Part shown: one piece after another, positions 17,710-27,516 of the stretch | How the letters are laid out: every line of letters begins with the position of its first letter | Numbering within the stretch: the first letter of the stretch is position 1 | Source of the DNA: an uncultured Alistipes sp. | Lineage (GTDB): Bacteria; Bacteroidota; Bacteroidia; Bacteroidales; Rikenellaceae | NCBI GenBank assembly: GCA_949285535.1 | Contig: CASDZP010000033.1 | Location: forward strand, 1 to 44,371 | DNA length: 44,371 bases | Direction: 5' to 3' | The notes under the pieces: generated by a model | What the model was told of the DNA's origin: nothing | What the model saw: the letters and a program-made list of their open reading frames with translations, nothing else | Database searches by the model: none | Position numbers and translations under genes: made by a program

Positions 17710-18951
17710 ATGGCGGACAACAGAAAAAACAACGGCGGATACGAACGCCGATGCTCGTTCTGCGGCGAGACGATAAAGCCAACCGAGCTGATGTTCCAAG
17801 GTGACGGAGCCAACATCTGTTCCGAGTGTATCGAACGCGGACACATGATAATAAAGGAGGAGAACGCCGACCGAAAGCGCAAAGGCTTTCACATGGACGA
17901 GAAAAAACTCCTCAAACCCAAAGAGATAAAAGCCATCCTCGACGAATACGTTATAGGTCAGGATAGCGCGAAAAAATATCTCTCCGTTGCCGTATATAAC
18001 CACTACAAACGACTCATTCACCTCTCATCCGACCGTAACGTCGATGTGGAGCTCGAAAAAAGCAACGTTCTGCTTGTCGGCAGCACAGGTACGGGCAAAA
18101 CCCTGCTCGCCCGTACGATAGCGCGACTTCTCGAAGTGCCTTTCACGATAGTGGATGCAACCGTACTGACACAGGCAGGTTATGTCGGCGAGGATGTCGA
18201 AAATATATTGACCCGTCTCCTTCAGGCGGCGGACTATGACGTGGCTCGCGCCGAATACGGTATCATATTCATCGACGAGATTGACAAGATTGCCCGCAAA
18301 GGCGAGAACACCTCCATCACACGAGACGTATCGGGCGAAGGTGTCCAGCAGGCGTTGCTCAAGATTCTCGAAGGTACGCTTGTCAATGTTCCGCCCGAAG
18401 GAGGCCGCAAGCATCCGGAACAGAAATTCATACAGGTGGACACCCGCAATATTCTCTTCATCTGCGGCGGCGCCTTTGACGGCATAGAGCGCAAGATAGC
18501 ATCCCGACTGAACACACGTGCTGTCGGCTACGGCACCTCATCACGTCGCGAGGGTGTTGACAAAGAGAATCTGTTGAAATATGTCTCACCCCAAGACATT
18601 CGTTCGTTCGGTCTCATCCCCGAACTTGTAGGCCGTCTTCCCGTACTCACCTATCTCGACCCTCTCGACTCCGCCGCCCTCAGGCGTATATTGACCGAGC
18701 CGCGAAACGCTATCATAAAGCAATACAAGCGTCTCATGGCGATGGACAACATCGACCTCGAAGTGACCGACGACGCTCTCGACTACATTGTCGAAAAAGC
18801 CGTAGTCAACAAAATGGGCGCCCGCGGACTCCGTTCGATATGTGAATCGGTCATGATTGACGCCATGTTTGACGGAGAGGCTCTCGGAGGGAAATTAGTG
18901 ATAGATAAAGAGTATGTATCGTCCCATATAGACATAGCGGGACTCAAATAA
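17710..18951 (+). CDS. clpX: Clp protease ATP-binding subunit ClpX
   Basis: 413 residues. N-terminal C4 zinc finger (CSFCGE and CSECIE, about residues 13-40), AAA+ domain with Walker A GSTGTGKT (about 119), Walker B IIFIDEID (about 185), the RKG pore-loop region and a C-terminal small domain. Unfoldase and adaptor for ClpP, co-transcribed with it. Followed by a perfect terminator hairpin shared with the convergent small lipoprotein gene. Confidence 0.96.
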   Translation: MADNRKNNGGYERRCSFCGETIKPTELMFQGDGANICSECIERGHMIIKEENADRKRKGFHMDEKKLLKPKEIKAILDEYVIGQDSAKKYLSVAVYNHYKRLIHLSSDRNVDVELEKSNVLLVGSTGTGKTLLARTIARLLEVPFTIVDATVLTQAGYVGEDVENILTRLLQAADYDVARAEYGIIFIDEIDKIARKGENTSITRDVSGEGVQQALLKILEGTLVNVPPEGGRKHPEQKFIQVDTRNILFICGGAFDGIERKIASRLNTRAVGYGTSSRREGVDKENLLKYVSPQDIRSFGLIPELVGRLPVLTYLDPLDSAALRRILTEPRNAIIKQYKRLMAMDNIDLEVTDDALDYIVEKAVVNKMGARGLRSICESVMIDAMFDGEALGGKLVIDKEYVSSHIDIAGLK

Positions 18952-18990
18952 AAAAGAGAGGAAAAAGAAATAAAACACCGATAAAAAAGA

Positions 18991-19012
18991 ACCTCGCCAA
19001 AATTGGCGAGGT
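18991..19012. terminator. Bidirectional terminator between clpX and small lipoprotein gene
   Basis: ACCTCGCCAA / TTGGCGAGGT perfect 10 bp stem with A run before and T run after. A related hairpin (AACCTCGTC / GACGAGGTT) occupies the same place in the second duplicated block at 34.75 kb. Confidence 0.8.
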
Positions 19013-19080
19013 TTTATTTATATTATTCTCTATCTATAATTTATTATATAATTCTTTATGTCCATATCGTGTCTGTTTCA

Positions 19081-19335
19081 TTAAGATACGACTATATCCA
19101 TTGAACCGCCGTCATTCCAACCGTCAACCTCTACACCTGAATTTACACCGTTGTTTTCACTTACAGAACCGCTGTCTTCATTGTTGTTGTCCGCCTCGTT
19201 GTTTTTGGCTGAATCAAAGTCATTCAATACTTCACTTTCGGGAGCGTAATCTCTTTCAATCATGTCTTTGCTGCATGAGGGAGCGGCGAAAACTACGAAA
19301 GCGGCTGCTACTAATGCGAAATATCTCTTTTTCAT
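19081..19335 (-). CDS. Small acidic lipoprotein, copy 1
   Basis: 84 residues from MKKRYFALVAAAFVVFAAPSC: lipoprotein signal with Cys at 21, then SKDMIERDYAPESEVLNDF, an Asn/Glu/Asp/Ser-rich low-complexity middle and a GWNDGGSMDIVVS end. SKD after the lipidated Cys could act as a surface-export signal, by analogy with Bacteroidota lipoprotein export signals. It is preceded by a consensus sigma-54 promoter and is duplicated at 34846-35079. No family was recognised. The conserved frame with synonymous and conservative changes between copies supports coding. Confidence 0.65.
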   Translation of the reverse strand: MKKRYFALVAAAFVVFAAPSCSKDMIERDYAPESEVLNDFDSAKNNEADNNNEDSGSVSENNGVNSGVEVDGWNDGGSMDIVVS

Positions 19336-19417
19336 GGCTTTAAGTATTAAAATATTGAATAATTTATTTTTTGTTATCATCTTTCAGAGCTTCATCATTG
19401 CTCTTTGACATATACAT

Positions 19418-19433
19418 TGCAAAGTGCGTGCCA
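19418..19433 (-). promoter_or_regulatory. Sigma-54 (RpoN) promoter of small lipoprotein copy 1
   Basis: Minus strand TGGCACG-CACT-TTGCA is an exact match to the -24/-12 consensus (TGGCACG N4 TTGCA). It lies about 83 nt upstream of the start codon. A GAGTGTTT / AAACACTC inverted repeat (19444-19473) sits just upstream and is kept in the second copy. The activator protein is not encoded here. Confidence 0.8.
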
Positions 19434-19735
19434 AACTAAAAAAGAGTGTTTCCCGTTACACGAAAAAACACTCCAAACGGCACCTATACAAGCACTAAAA
19501 ACACACCTAAAACCATGTATTTATGCGAAATACGACAGCATCACATTTTTATTACAAAAAAATGTTTTTTACTTTTCTTCCCCCCCAAAAAAACTTCAAC
19601 ACTCATTTTCATATAAAAAACTATGTTTCTCACATTACACATCGAAATACAGAAATATAGAAGTATAGAAATATAAACGTGGTAACAGACTTTTTTATAA
19701 TACATCAAATCACACATAATATTTCTCCAACAAGT

Positions 19736-20127
19736 CGATTAACGTACCCCGTCGTTTCTATTTATATTCTCTTTTCAGTTTCAATTACGACAAGTTAATT
19801 AGTGTACCCCGTCATCATCATTTATAAGTATCATCATTTATAAATATCATTTTCATCGGTATCGTTTTCATATGAATCGCTTATAGGCCTAGTCGTCATC
19901 TATTATATCAGGAAAGTCAGGAAACTATGGTGTCATGGGTGCGGGTCGAGAAAGCGGGAGACGATATTCGGGAGGCGACAAACGGTGAGATACCGACTTC
20001 CCAGAAGATAATGAGCCAACGGGGTATGACATGGTCAAAAGGGGCTGTGCCCCCTCGTTTTGGTTACTTTGTCGAGGGACAAAGTAACGCCGTCGGCAGA
20101 CCGGCAGACCCGTCGGAGACACTATTT
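19736..20127 (+). repeat. Composite fold-back repeat, copy R2
   Basis: Two left motifs, GTACCCCGTC at 19744-19753 and 19804-19813, then a short array with ATC at 19830, 19846, 19861 and 19876. An extended core follows from about 19897, with GGGGC-tgt-GCCCC (20041-20053) and the palindrome arms at 20063-20073 and 20078-20088, ending GTCGGAGAC. The right end abuts the fold-back of rplQ. It is part of the roughly 1.1 kb direct duplication shared with R4. Confidence 0.85.
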
Positions 20128-20393
20128 AAGACTCGCCGTTCTTCTAAGAAGAAAGCGACTGAGGCTCCCGCTGCTGAAGCTCCCGCCGCTACTGAAACAA
20201 CTGAAACTCCCGCACTGATAAGACGGCACATAAGGGCAAAAAGAAACCCCGACGACAATAGTCATCGGGGTTTCTTTTTACCCTTATTGTAGCCGTCTTA
20301 TTCAGCGGCGGGAGTTTCAGTTGTTTCAGTAGCGGCGGGAGCTTCAGCAGCGGGAGTCTCAGTCGCTTTCTTCTTAGAAGAACGGCGAGTCTT
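20128..20393. repeat. Giant inverted repeat containing the rplQ 3' end (fold-back F2)
   Basis: Arms of about 130 nt. The left arm repeats, in reverse complement, the last 96 coding bases of rplQ plus its 3' UTR up to the terminator. The first 86 nt of the arms differ at one position by eye; near the stop codon the copy has a small deletion. The rplQ terminator is the centre of symmetry. Confidence 0.9.
20238..20279. terminator. rplQ operon terminator, centre of fold-back F2
   Basis: AAAAAGAAACCCCGA / TCGGGGTTTCTTTTT stem extended by GAC/GTC, with T runs for both strands. Confidence 0.85.
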
Positions 20394-20798
20394 GGGCTTG
20401 TCTGATGCTTTGGCTGTGCCTTTGTTCATTGAGTAAACGTCGTTGAAGTCAACGAGTTCGATGAAGCACATTTCAGCGGCGTCGCTCTGACGGAAACCTG
20501 TTTTGAGGATACGGGTGTAACCACCGGGACGGTTAGCCACTTTGGGTGCTATGACACGGAACAACTCGGTTGTAGCGTTCTTATCCTTGAGATAAGAGAA
20601 AACGTTACGACGTGAGGGAGTAGTGTCTGATTTAGATTTTGTTATGATGGGCTCAATGAACATTTTGAGCGCCTTTGCCTTAGCCACAGTAGTGGTAATG
20701 CGTTTGTGCATTATCAGCGACACCGCCATGTTTGAGAGCAGGGCTTTACGGTGTGAAGCTGTTCTACCGAGGTGGTTGATTGTTCTATTGTGTCTCAT
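20298..20798 (-). CDS. rplQ: 50S ribosomal protein L17 with Ala/Thr/Glu/Pro tail
   Basis: 166 residues. Canonical L17 start [21 protein letters not shown] and core to about residue 120. Then a 45-residue low-complexity extension, with [10 protein letters not shown] followed by Ala/Pro/Glu/Thr repeats, as in other Bacteroidota L17s. Last gene of the alpha operon, 43 nt after rpoA. The DNA of this tail is mirrored in inverted orientation beyond the terminator. Confidence 0.95.
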   Translation of the reverse strand: MRHNRTINHLGRTASHRKALLSNMAVSLIMHKRITTTVAKAKALKMFIEPIITKSKSDTTPSRRNVFSYLKDKNATTELFRVIAPKVANRPGGYTRILKTGFRQSDAAEMCFIELVDFNDVYSMNKGTAKASDKPKTRRSSKKKATETPAAEAPAATETTETPAAE

Positions 20799-20841
20799 TA
20801 TTAACTGTTCTTGCGATTAAGATTTTGACCTCGCCCGGGGC

Positions 20842-21837
20842 TTAGTCCTTATCCAATTTGTATTTAGCAACATCCATTCCGAAGCTGAGGTTCAGATTTG
20901 CGAGCAGCTCGTCGAGCTCAGAGAGCGACTTCTTACCGAAGTTACGGAACTTGAGCAGGTCGGCTCTCTGGAATCGCACCAGGTCACCTATTGTCTCCAC
21001 TTCAGCGGCTTTCAAGCAGTTGAGAGCGCGTACAGAGAGATCCTGTTCGGTAAGTTTTGTTTTGAGCAGCTGACGCATGTGAAGCACATCTTCGTCGAAC
21101 TCTTCGGTGGTTGCTTTTTCTTCCACATCCAGAGTTATACGCTCGTCAGAGAAGAGCATGAAGTGCTGGATAAGGATTTTTGCAGCCTCTTTGAGAGCTG
21201 TTTTCGGATGTATCGAACCGTCGGTCGTTATCTCGATATTGAGTTTGTCGTAGTCGGTTTTCTGTTCGACACGATAGGGTTCCACCCAATATTTCACATT
21301 CTTGATGGGAGTGTGAATCGAGTCGATGGGCAAGAGAGCCACATCTGTGTTGTCGGCGGGTCGATTTTCGTCGGCAGGGACATAACCACGGCCTTTGCCT
21401 ATGGTAAGCTCCATCTGGAAGCGAGCTTCGGGGTCCAGTCGGCATATCACAAGCTCGGGATTCAAAACCTTGAAACCTGTCAGGAAGTTAGAGATGTAGC
21501 CGGCTGTCAGTTCAGTGAGACCTACCACGTTCACGGTAACTTTCTCGCCATCAACATCTTCCGATGTTTTGGCGAAACGAACCTGTTTGAGGTTGAGGAT
21601 AATGTCAATCATCTCCTCCATTACTCCTTTTATGGTATCGAATTCGTGAGCGACACCGGGCACTTTCACTGTTGTGATGGCGTAGCCTTCGAGTGAAGAG
21701 AGGAGTACGCGACGGAGAGCATTACCTACAGTCATGCCGTATCCCGGTTCGAGAGGACGGAACTCGAAGCGTCCGAACTCTGCCGTTGAGTCCAGCATGA
21801 TAACCTTGTCAGGTTTTTGAAAAGCGAGTATTGCCAT
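20842..21837 (-). CDS. rpoA: DNA-directed RNA polymerase subunit alpha
   Basis: 331 residues. N-terminal assembly domain ([29 protein letters not shown], given in outline) and a C-terminal helix-hairpin domain ([25 protein letters not shown]-type and [13 protein letters not shown]). It is translated between rpsD and rplQ in the usual alpha-operon order, and its length is normal for Bacteroidota. Confidence 0.97.
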   Translation of the reverse strand: MAILAFQKPDKVIMLDSTAEFGRFEFRPLEPGYGMTVGNALRRVLLSSLEGYAITTVKVPGVAHEFDTIKGVMEEMIDIILNLKQVRFAKTSEDVDGEKVTVNVVGLTELTAGYISNFLTGFKVLNPELVICRLDPEARFQMELTIGKGRGYVPADENRPADNTDVALLPIDSIHTPIKNVKYWVEPYRVEQKTDYDKLNIEITTDGSIHPKTALKEAAKILIQHFMLFSDERITLDVEEKATTEEFDEDVLHMRQLLKTKLTEQDLSVRALNCLKAAEVETIGDLVRFQRADLLKFRNFGKKSLSELDELLANLNLSFGMDVAKYKLDKD

Positions 21838-21862
21838 GATTACTGTTGGTTTTTAATAACTA

Positions 21863-22468
21863 CTACTTAGAGTACAATTCGACGATGAGCTGTTCGTTGA
21901 TATTTTCGGGAATATCTGTGCGCTCGGGCGCCTGAACGAACTTACCGGTCATTGAAGCACCGTCCCATTCGAGCCAAGCGAAACGCACTGCGTTGCCGGC
22001 CAATGAGTTCTGAATCACTTCCAATGATTTGCTCTTTTCGCGAACACCTACTGTCTCACCAGGTTTGAGTGAATAAGACGGTATGTTCACAACTTCGCCG
22101 TTAACCACGATGTGACGGTGAGAAACGAGCTGACGAGCGGCTGAACGAGTGGGAGCTATGCCCAAACGATAAACCACGTTGTCGAGACGGCTCTCAAGAA
22201 TCTTAACGAGGTTTTCACCGGTCACACCACCCATGCGGTGAGCTGAGTGGAACGCACGACGGAACTGTTTTTCCTGCATGCCGTAGATAGCTTTCACTTT
22301 CTGTTTTTCTTTGAGCTGAACGCCGTACTCAGAAAGTTTTTTACGCTTACGGCTCAAACCGTGCTGTCCCGGGGGGAAGTTTTTCTTCTCGAAATATTTG
22401 TCACTGCCGAAAATGGCTTCGCCGAATTTTCTGGCGATCTTTGTTTTAGGTCCTATATATCGTCCCAT
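21863..22468 (-). CDS. rpsD: 30S ribosomal protein S4
   Basis: 201 residues. [21 protein letters not shown] is the Bacteroidota S4 start; [20 protein letters not shown] is the S4 RNA-binding domain. It binds 16S rRNA early in assembly and in many bacteria represses its own operon. No obvious pseudoknot was checked here. Confidence 0.97.
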   Translation of the reverse strand: MGRYIGPKTKIARKFGEAIFGSDKYFEKKNFPPGQHGLSRKRKKLSEYGVQLKEKQKVKAIYGMQEKQFRRAFHSAHRMGGVTGENLVKILESRLDNVVYRLGIAPTRSAARQLVSHRHIVVNGEVVNIPSYSLKPGETVGVREKSKSLEVIQNSLAGNAVRFAWLEWDGASMTGKFVQAPERTDIPENINEQLIVELYSK

Positions 22469-22530
22469 TGATAAACTTTTTTAATTTTTACTGATTAAAT
22501 GAAAAAATGTGTAAAAGTCTGCAGAAAGAA

Positions 22531-22920
22531 TCAGACGCGTCTTCTGCTGGGGGGACGACAACCGTTGTGGGGCAGCGGAGTAACGTCGATGATTTCAGTC
22601 ACCTCGATGCCGGCGCCGTTGATTGTGCGGATAGCCGATTCACGACCCGCACCGGGACCTTTCACATAAACTTTAACCTTGCGCAAACCCAAGTCGTAAG
22701 CAACTTTGGCGCAATCCTGAGCTGCAGTCTGAGCTGCATAGGGAGTATTTTTCTTAGAGCCGCGGAAACCCATTTTTCCGGCTGAACTCCAGCTGATTAC
22801 CTGACCCTGTGAGTTGGCGAGGGTCACGATTACATTGTTAAAGGTTGAATGAATGTGGGCCTGCCCTACCGCATCGACCTTAACAACTTTCTTTTTAACT
22901 GTCGCAGTTTTCTTTGCCAT
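22531..22920 (-). CDS. rpsK: 30S ribosomal protein S11
   Basis: 129 residues. Family signatures [15 protein letters not shown] and the C-terminal [18 protein letters not shown]. Lies 12 nt after rpsM. Confidence 0.97.
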   Translation of the reverse strand: MAKKTATVKKKVVKVDAVGQAHIHSTFNNVIVTLANSQGQVISWSSAGKMGFRGSKKNTPYAAQTAAQDCAKVAYDLGLRKVKVYVKGPGAGRESAIRTINGAGIEVTEIIDVTPLPHNGCRPPSRRRV

Positions 22921-22932
22921 TGCTAATTACGA

Positions 22933-23313
22933 TTACTTGGTTGCTTTTTTCTTGTTTGCTACTGTTTTCTTCTTACCCTTGCGAGTACGAGCGTTGTTTT
23001 TGGTGCTCTGACCACGGAGGGGAAGACCAAGACGGTGACGGATGCCACGATAGCAACCGATATCCATCAAACGTTTGATGTTAAGCTGAACAGACGAACG
23101 AAGTTCACCTTCAACTTTGTAACCTTCAGAAGCGATGATGTTACGGATAGAGGTAACCTGATCATCGTTCCAATCTTTAACTTTTATGTTCTGGTCGATG
23201 CCCGCTTTGGCAAGAATCTCCTGAGCGGTGCTCAAACCGATGCCGTAGATATAGGTGAGGCCTATTACGCCTCTCTTATTTTTAGGTAAATCAACACCAA
23301 CTATACGTGCCAT
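22933..23313 (-). CDS. rpsM: 30S ribosomal protein S13
   Basis: 126 residues. [26 protein letters not shown] and the conserved [25 protein letters not shown] segment (both in outline) with a Lys-rich tail. First long gene after rpmJ. Confidence 0.97.
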   Translation of the reverse strand: MARIVGVDLPKNKRGVIGLTYIYGIGLSTAQEILAKAGIDQNIKVKDWNDDQVTSIRNIIASEGYKVEGELRSSVQLNIKRLMDIGCYRGIRHRLGLPLRGQSTKNNARTRKGKKKTVANKKKATK

Positions 23314-23351
23314 AATATGATTTCAACTTTTGTTTTAAAAGGTTTAAGGGA

Positions 23352-23468
23352 TTAACCCTGGCGCATTTTCAGCTTGGGATTTTTTTTGCAAATAACGTAG
23401 AGGCGACCTTTGCGTCTTACGATTTTGCAATCTTCGCTGCGCTTTTTGATTGATGCTTTAACTTTCAT
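23352..23468 (-). CDS. rpmJ: 50S ribosomal protein L36, zinc-free form
   Basis: 38 residues: [19 protein letters not shown] at the start and [11 protein letters not shown] at the end. The zinc-ribbon ligands are incomplete: Ser-Glu-Asp-Cys replaces the first Cys-x-x-Cys, and the His in PKHK is Leu, so it is the C-minus type that does not need zinc. Lies between infA and rpsM behind an internal promoter. Confidence 0.93.
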   Translation of the reverse strand: MKVKASIKKRSEDCKIVRRKGRLYVICKKNPKLKMRQG

Positions 23469-23540
23469 CGAAGATAATTTTAATCTGATTATCAACTGTT
23501 TAACTTGTCGTCACAAGACCTCTTCCGCCTCGCGAAAGCG

Positions 23541-23571
23541 CAAAGATAAGAACTTTTCTCTCAACAAACAA
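23541..23571 (-). promoter_or_regulatory. Internal promoter before rpmJ
   Basis: On the minus strand TTG (23569-23571), 20 nt, TATCTTTG (23541-23548). It fills an unusual 103 nt gap between infA and rpmJ, and the -33 element touches the infA stop. It would drive rpmJ-rpsM-rpsK-rpsD-rpoA-rplQ separately from the upstream spc genes. Confidence 0.65.
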
Positions 23572-23790
23572 CTATTTGTATCTGAAAGAGATTCTGCCTT
23601 TGCTCAAGTCGTAGGGCGACATCTCAACCTTCACCTTATCGCCGGGCAGAATCTTGATGTAATGCATCCTCATCTTCCCCGATATGTGAGCGGTAATTAC
23701 ATGGCCATTGTCGAGCTCTACACGGAACATTGCGTTTGATAGCGCTTCGATAATAGTACCGTCTTTTTCAATTGCTGCCTGCTTAGCCAT
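23572..23790 (-). CDS. infA: Translation initiation factor IF-1
   Basis: 72 residues, a single OB fold: [37 protein letters not shown] and [18 protein letters not shown], ending FRYK. The start codon immediately follows the map stop without a gap. Confidence 0.97.
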   Translation of the reverse strand: MAKQAAIEKDGTIIEALSNAMFRVELDNGHVITAHISGKMRMHYIKILPGDKVKVEMSPYDLSKGRISFRYK

Positions 23791-24573
23791 TTAATTAGAG
23801 GTTTGATTTAGTTCAGCTTCGATGTAATCAAAAGTTGTCAGTATGTCGGGTTTCCCTGCTCCCACGGCAACCGCGAACTCATAGTGAGCCGACGGTTTTC
23901 CGTCACGAGCGCTTACGGTCCAGCCGTCTCTGCCCCAAACGACATGTCGTGTCCCCATGTTTATCATCGGTTCTATGCAGATGACCATCCCTTTCTTCAA
24001 GAGAGGTCCTCGTCCTCGCGCCCCATAGTTGGGAACTTCGGGACTCATGTGCATCTTGCGACCGATTCCGTGACCGACAAGTTCGCGAACGACCGAGTAT
24101 CCGTGTTTTTCGGCATGTGTCTGCACAGCGTAGCCTATATCGCCAACCCTGTTGCCGGCTATTGCCTGTTCGGCACCCTTAAAAAGAGCTTCTTTAGTGA
24201 CTGCCATAAGGCGGCTCACCTCTTCTGCTACTTCACCCACACCGAAGGTGTACGCAGAGTCACCACAAAACCCCTTCATAAACGTACCGCAATCGACAGA
24301 TACGATGTCGCCCTCTTTCAACTCATAATCGCCGGGGATACCGTGTACCACCTGCTCGTTGACCGAGACACACAATGTGGCGGGATAACCTTCATACCCG
24401 AGGAAGGCGGGAACAGCTCCGTGCGAACGGATGTAATCCTCCGCTATGCGGTCAAGCTCCTTGGTCTTTACACCCGGCTTGATATGCTTGCCGACTTCGG
24501 CGAGCGTCCGCGATACAAGAAGATTGTTCTCACGAAGAATCTCAATCTCTTCCTCTGTTCTTAATTCAATCAT
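23791..24573 (-). CDS. map: Methionine aminopeptidase, type I
   Basis: 260 residues. Removes the initiator Met. Metal ligands visible in SVDCGTF, GDSAYTFGVGE, LVGHGIGRKMH and VICIEPMINMG, and the C-terminal SAHYEFAVAV. Placed between secY and infA, a normal spc-operon position. Confidence 0.96.
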   Translation of the reverse strand: MIELRTEEEIEILRENNLLVSRTLAEVGKHIKPGVKTKELDRIAEDYIRSHGAVPAFLGYEGYPATLCVSVNEQVVHGIPGDYELKEGDIVSVDCGTFMKGFCGDSAYTFGVGEVAEEVSRLMAVTKEALFKGAEQAIAGNRVGDIGYAVQTHAEKHGYSVVRELVGHGIGRKMHMSPEVPNYGARGRGPLLKKGMVICIEPMINMGTRHVVWGRDGWTVSARDGKPSAHYEFAVAVGAGKPDILTTFDYIEAELNQTSN

Positions 24574-24611
24574 CGAAACTTATTGTGTATATATGTTGTG
24601 CGTGCCTTGCA

Positions 24612-25937
24612 CTACATTCCCGTGCGACCTTTGATTCGTCCGCTCTTCATCAGACCGTCATAGTGACGGAGAAGAAGATAGCTTTCAATCTGCTGGAGAG
24701 TGTCGAGAATCACACCCACAAGAATCAACAGCGATGTACCGCCGAAGAAGTGAGCGAACTGGTTGTTGACACCGACCTTCATTGCGAAAGCGGGAAGAAT
24801 CGCGATAATCGCGAGGAAAATCGAACCGGGCAGAGTAATACGAGACATAATCGTATCGAGGTAGTCGGCTGTCTTCTTACCGGGTTTTACACCGGGAATG
24901 AAACCGCCGTTACGCTTCATGTCCTCGCTCATCATCATGGGGTTAACCGTGATTGCCGTGTAGAAATAGGTAAACGCTATAACCAACAGAGCGAAGATGA
25001 AGTTGTACCAGAAGCCCGTGTAGTCAGAGAATACCGATGCCACGCCGCGCGTAGATTCGAACTGCTCGAAAATGAGAGGCACGAACATGAGCGCCTGCGC
25101 GAAGATGATAGGCATAACTCCGGCTGCATTGATTTTCATGGGAATATATTGACGAGCGCCGCCGTATTGCTTGTTACCTACAATACGTTTCGCGTACTGT
25201 ACCGGGATCTTTCTCGTGGCTTGAACCAACGCGATAGTGAGCGCGAATATCACGAAGAGAACGAACATCTCAACGACAAACGCAACGGCACCACCCGTAG
25301 ATTCCGTGAAACGTGCGAACAACTCACCGACCAACGCGTAGGGCAGACGTGCGATAATACCCACCATGATGATGAGCGACACACCGTTACCGATACCCTT
25401 ATCGGTGATTTTCTCGCCGAGCCACATGACGAACATAGTACCTGCTATCAGCACGATAGTCGCCGTCACCGTAAACATCATGCCCGAACCCATTACGAAC
25501 GCCGACGCGGGAATCTGTGCGTGGAGGTTCACAAGGTAGGCGGGACCCTGCACCAGCAACACCAAAATGGTGAGGTAACGGGTCCACTGGTTGAGTTTAC
25601 GACGACCGCTCTCGCCCTCACGCTGCATCTTCTGGAAGTAAGGCACCAGAATACCCAGCAACTGTATCACGATTGATGCAGAGATGTAGGGCATGATACC
25701 CAAGGCGAAGATTGAAGCGTTTGAGAAGGCACCGCCGCTGAATATGTTCATCAGGTCGAGAAGACCGTTGCCCTCGACCTGGTTTTGCAGGCCTGTGAGG
25801 GCATTAGGGTCTATACCCGGCATGGTCACGAAGCTTCCCAATCGATATATAAGAAGAAGACCCAGCGTATAGAGGATACGCTTTCTGAGTTCTTCTATCT
25901 TAAATATATTCTTGAGGGTTTCGATTAATTTCTTCAT
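24612..25937 (-). CDS. secY: Protein translocase subunit SecY
   Basis: 441 residues with ten membrane segments; channel protein of the Sec translocon. YRLGSFVTMPGIDPN near the N-terminus, GIMPYISASIVIQLL, the plug and TM2 region, and GFIPGVKPGKKTADYLD near the C-terminal loop are typical. Starts 4 nt after rplO. Confidence 0.97.
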   Translation of the reverse strand: MKKLIETLKNIFKIEELRKRILYTLGLLLIYRLGSFVTMPGIDPNALTGLQNQVEGNGLLDLMNIFSGGAFSNASIFALGIMPYISASIVIQLLGILVPYFQKMQREGESGRRKLNQWTRYLTILVLLVQGPAYLVNLHAQIPASAFVMGSGMMFTVTATIVLIAGTMFVMWLGEKITDKGIGNGVSLIIMVGIIARLPYALVGELFARFTESTGGAVAFVVEMFVLFVIFALTIALVQATRKIPVQYAKRIVGNKQYGGARQYIPMKINAAGVMPIIFAQALMFVPLIFEQFESTRGVASVFSDYTGFWYNFIFALLVIAFTYFYTAITVNPMMMSEDMKRNGGFIPGVKPGKKTADYLDTIMSRITLPGSIFLAIIAILPAFAMKVGVNNQFAHFFGGTSLLILVGVILDTLQQIESYLLLRHYDGLMKSGRIKGRTGM

Positions 25938-25941
25938 CGAT

Positions 25942-26388
25942 TTAGAGTTTTATTGCCTGACCGCCGTTAGCTTCGATTGCTGCGGCAGCTCCTTTTGAGA
26001 AGGCGTGAGCAGAAACATTGACTTTCGCTTTGAGCTCTCCTGAACCGAGAATCTTCACTTTATCGTTTTTAGAAACGAAACCAGCCTCGATGAGGGTGTC
26101 GATATTGATGTCGGTGAGAGATTTCTTAGAGGCAAGCTCTTCGATTACTCCTATGTTGACTGCTTTATACTCCACACGGTTGATGTTCTTGAAACCGAAT
26201 TTGGGAAGACGACGCTGGAGCGGCATCTGACCACCTTCGAAACCACGTTTGCTTGAGTAACCTGAACGTGATTTTGCACCTTTATGACCGCGAGTTGAAG
26301 TTCCTCCGTAACCGGAGCCCTGACCGCGACCGATACGCTTCTCTGATTTTACTGAACCTTTCGCGGGTTTCAAATTACTTAAATTCAT
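25942..26388 (-). CDS. rplO: 50S ribosomal protein L15
   Basis: 148 residues. MNLSNLKPAKGSVKSEKRIG, the Gly/Arg-rich GQGSGYGGTSTRGHKGAKSR loop and GGQMPLQRRLPKFGF are L15 hallmarks. Between rpmD and secY. Confidence 0.97.
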   Translation of the reverse strand: MNLSNLKPAKGSVKSEKRIGRGQGSGYGGTSTRGHKGAKSRSGYSSKRGFEGGQMPLQRRLPKFGFKNINRVEYKAVNIGVIEELASKKSLTDINIDTLIEAGFVSKNDKVKILGSGELKAKVNVSAHAFSKGAAAAIEANGGQAIKL

Positions 26389-26414
26389 CGCTATATACGG
26401 TATAAAAGGATTAT

Positions 26415-26597
26415 TTACTTAACTTCTTCTACTTTAACAAGGTGAGCCACTTTGTTCACCATGCCGAGTATTACATTCGAAGCCTCGTGCTCAACGGTCT
26501 GATTCACTTTGCGAAGACCGAGTGAGTCGAGATTCGCTTTCTGAATCTTCGAAGCACCGATTCGGCTTTTTACCTGAGTTATCTTAATCTTTGACAT
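26415..26597 (-). CDS. rpmD: 50S ribosomal protein L30
   Basis: 60 residues from MSKIKITQVKSRIG; a Met two codons upstream is less likely by comparison with the family. GLRKVNQTVEHE is the L30 core. 11 nt after rpsE. Confidence 0.95.
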   Translation of the reverse strand: MSKIKITQVKSRIGASKIQKANLDSLGLRKVNQTVEHEASNVILGMVNKVAHLVKVEEVK

Positions 26598-26608
26598 TTT
26601 CAAAAGAA

Positions 26609-27127
26609 TTAACCGTTAAACACTTTGTCGAGCGATACACCTCTAACCTCTGCGATGCTATAAGCATCACGAAGCTCAGCGAGAGCGGCAACAGTCGCTT
26701 TCACGAGGTTGTGGGGGTTAGAAGAACCTTTGCTCTTTGCAAGGACGTTGCTGATGCCTACGCTTTCAAGCACGGCACGCATCGCACCACCCGCTTTCAC
26801 ACCGGTACCGGCAGCTGCGGGGCGGAGGAGAACCAACGAACCGCTGTAACGGAACTCCTGTTCGTGGGGAATAGTGCCTTTGAGCACGGGAACTTTGATG
26901 AGGTTTTTCTTTGCATCCTCAACACCTTTGGCGATGGCTGCCGTAACCTCGTTTGCCTTACCCAGACCGTAGCCTACGATACCGTTTTCGTTACCCACAA
27001 CTACGATTGCCGAGAAGGTGAATGTACGACCACCTTTGGTCACCTTGGTGACGCGCTGGATGCTCACGAGTCTGTCTTTGAGCTCGAGGTCGCTTGTTCT
27101 TACTTTCTTTATGTTGCTGTTTGACAT
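26609..27127 (-). CDS. rpsE: 30S ribosomal protein S5
   Basis: 172 residues. Double-stranded-RNA-binding N-domain ([21 protein letters not shown] in outline) and C-domain with [19 protein letters not shown]. 5 nt after rplR. Confidence 0.97.
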   Translation of the reverse strand: MSNSNIKKVRTSDLELKDRLVSIQRVTKVTKGGRTFTFSAIVVVGNENGIVGYGLGKANEVTAAIAKGVEDAKKNLIKVPVLKGTIPHEQEFRYSGSLVLLRPAAAGTGVKAGGAMRAVLESVGISNVLAKSKGSSNPHNLVKATVAALAELRDAYSIAEVRGVSLDKVFNG

Positions 27128-27132
27128 GTCGA

Positions 27133-27495
27133 TTAGAATTTAAGGCCGCCCTCTCTGGCAGCGTCCGCTAACATTTTTACTCTACCGTGGTACAGGTAAC
27201 CGTTACGGTCGAAAGAGACAGTGGTGATACCCTTCTCTGCAGAACGTTTTGCAACGAGTTTACCAACAATCGCCGCAACTTCTGATTTGTTTTTGCCCGC
27301 AACTTCTGTAGCAATCTCTTTGTCTTTTGAAGAGGCTGACAGAAGAGTAGAACCTGTCTGGTCGTCGATAATCTGAACGTAAATCTGCTTGTTGCTTCTG
27401 AAAACAGACATACGAGGTCTTTCGGCAGTTCCGCTAACCACCTTGCGGATACGCATTTTGATGCGGACTCTTCTTTGTATTTTATTAAGCGCCAT
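27133..27495 (-). CDS. rplR: 50S ribosomal protein L18
   Basis: 120 residues. RMRIRKV-type basic start, [19 protein letters not shown] and the C-terminal [20 protein letters not shown]. Binds 5S rRNA with L5, whose gene is not in this window. Confidence 0.97.
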   Translation of the reverse strand: MALNKIQRRVRIKMRIRKVVSGTAERPRMSVFRSNKQIYVQIIDDQTGSTLLSASSKDKEIATEVAGKNKSEVAAIVGKLVAKRSAEKGITTVSFDRNGYLYHGRVKMLADAAREGGLKF

Positions 27496-27516
27496 AATCT
27501 TAAAAGTGGATTATAA

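Noticed and set aside
19405..19668. Small plus-strand frames in the AT-rich part of the duplicated blocks (also 35190-35444).
   Set aside because: The two copies do not keep a common protein; the conserved parts are the promoter and hairpins on the other strand.
24585..25676. Open frame of 363 codons on the plus strand opposite secY.
   Set aside because: Composition (His, Arg, Glu-rich) is what the antisense of a membrane protein gives; secY is certain.
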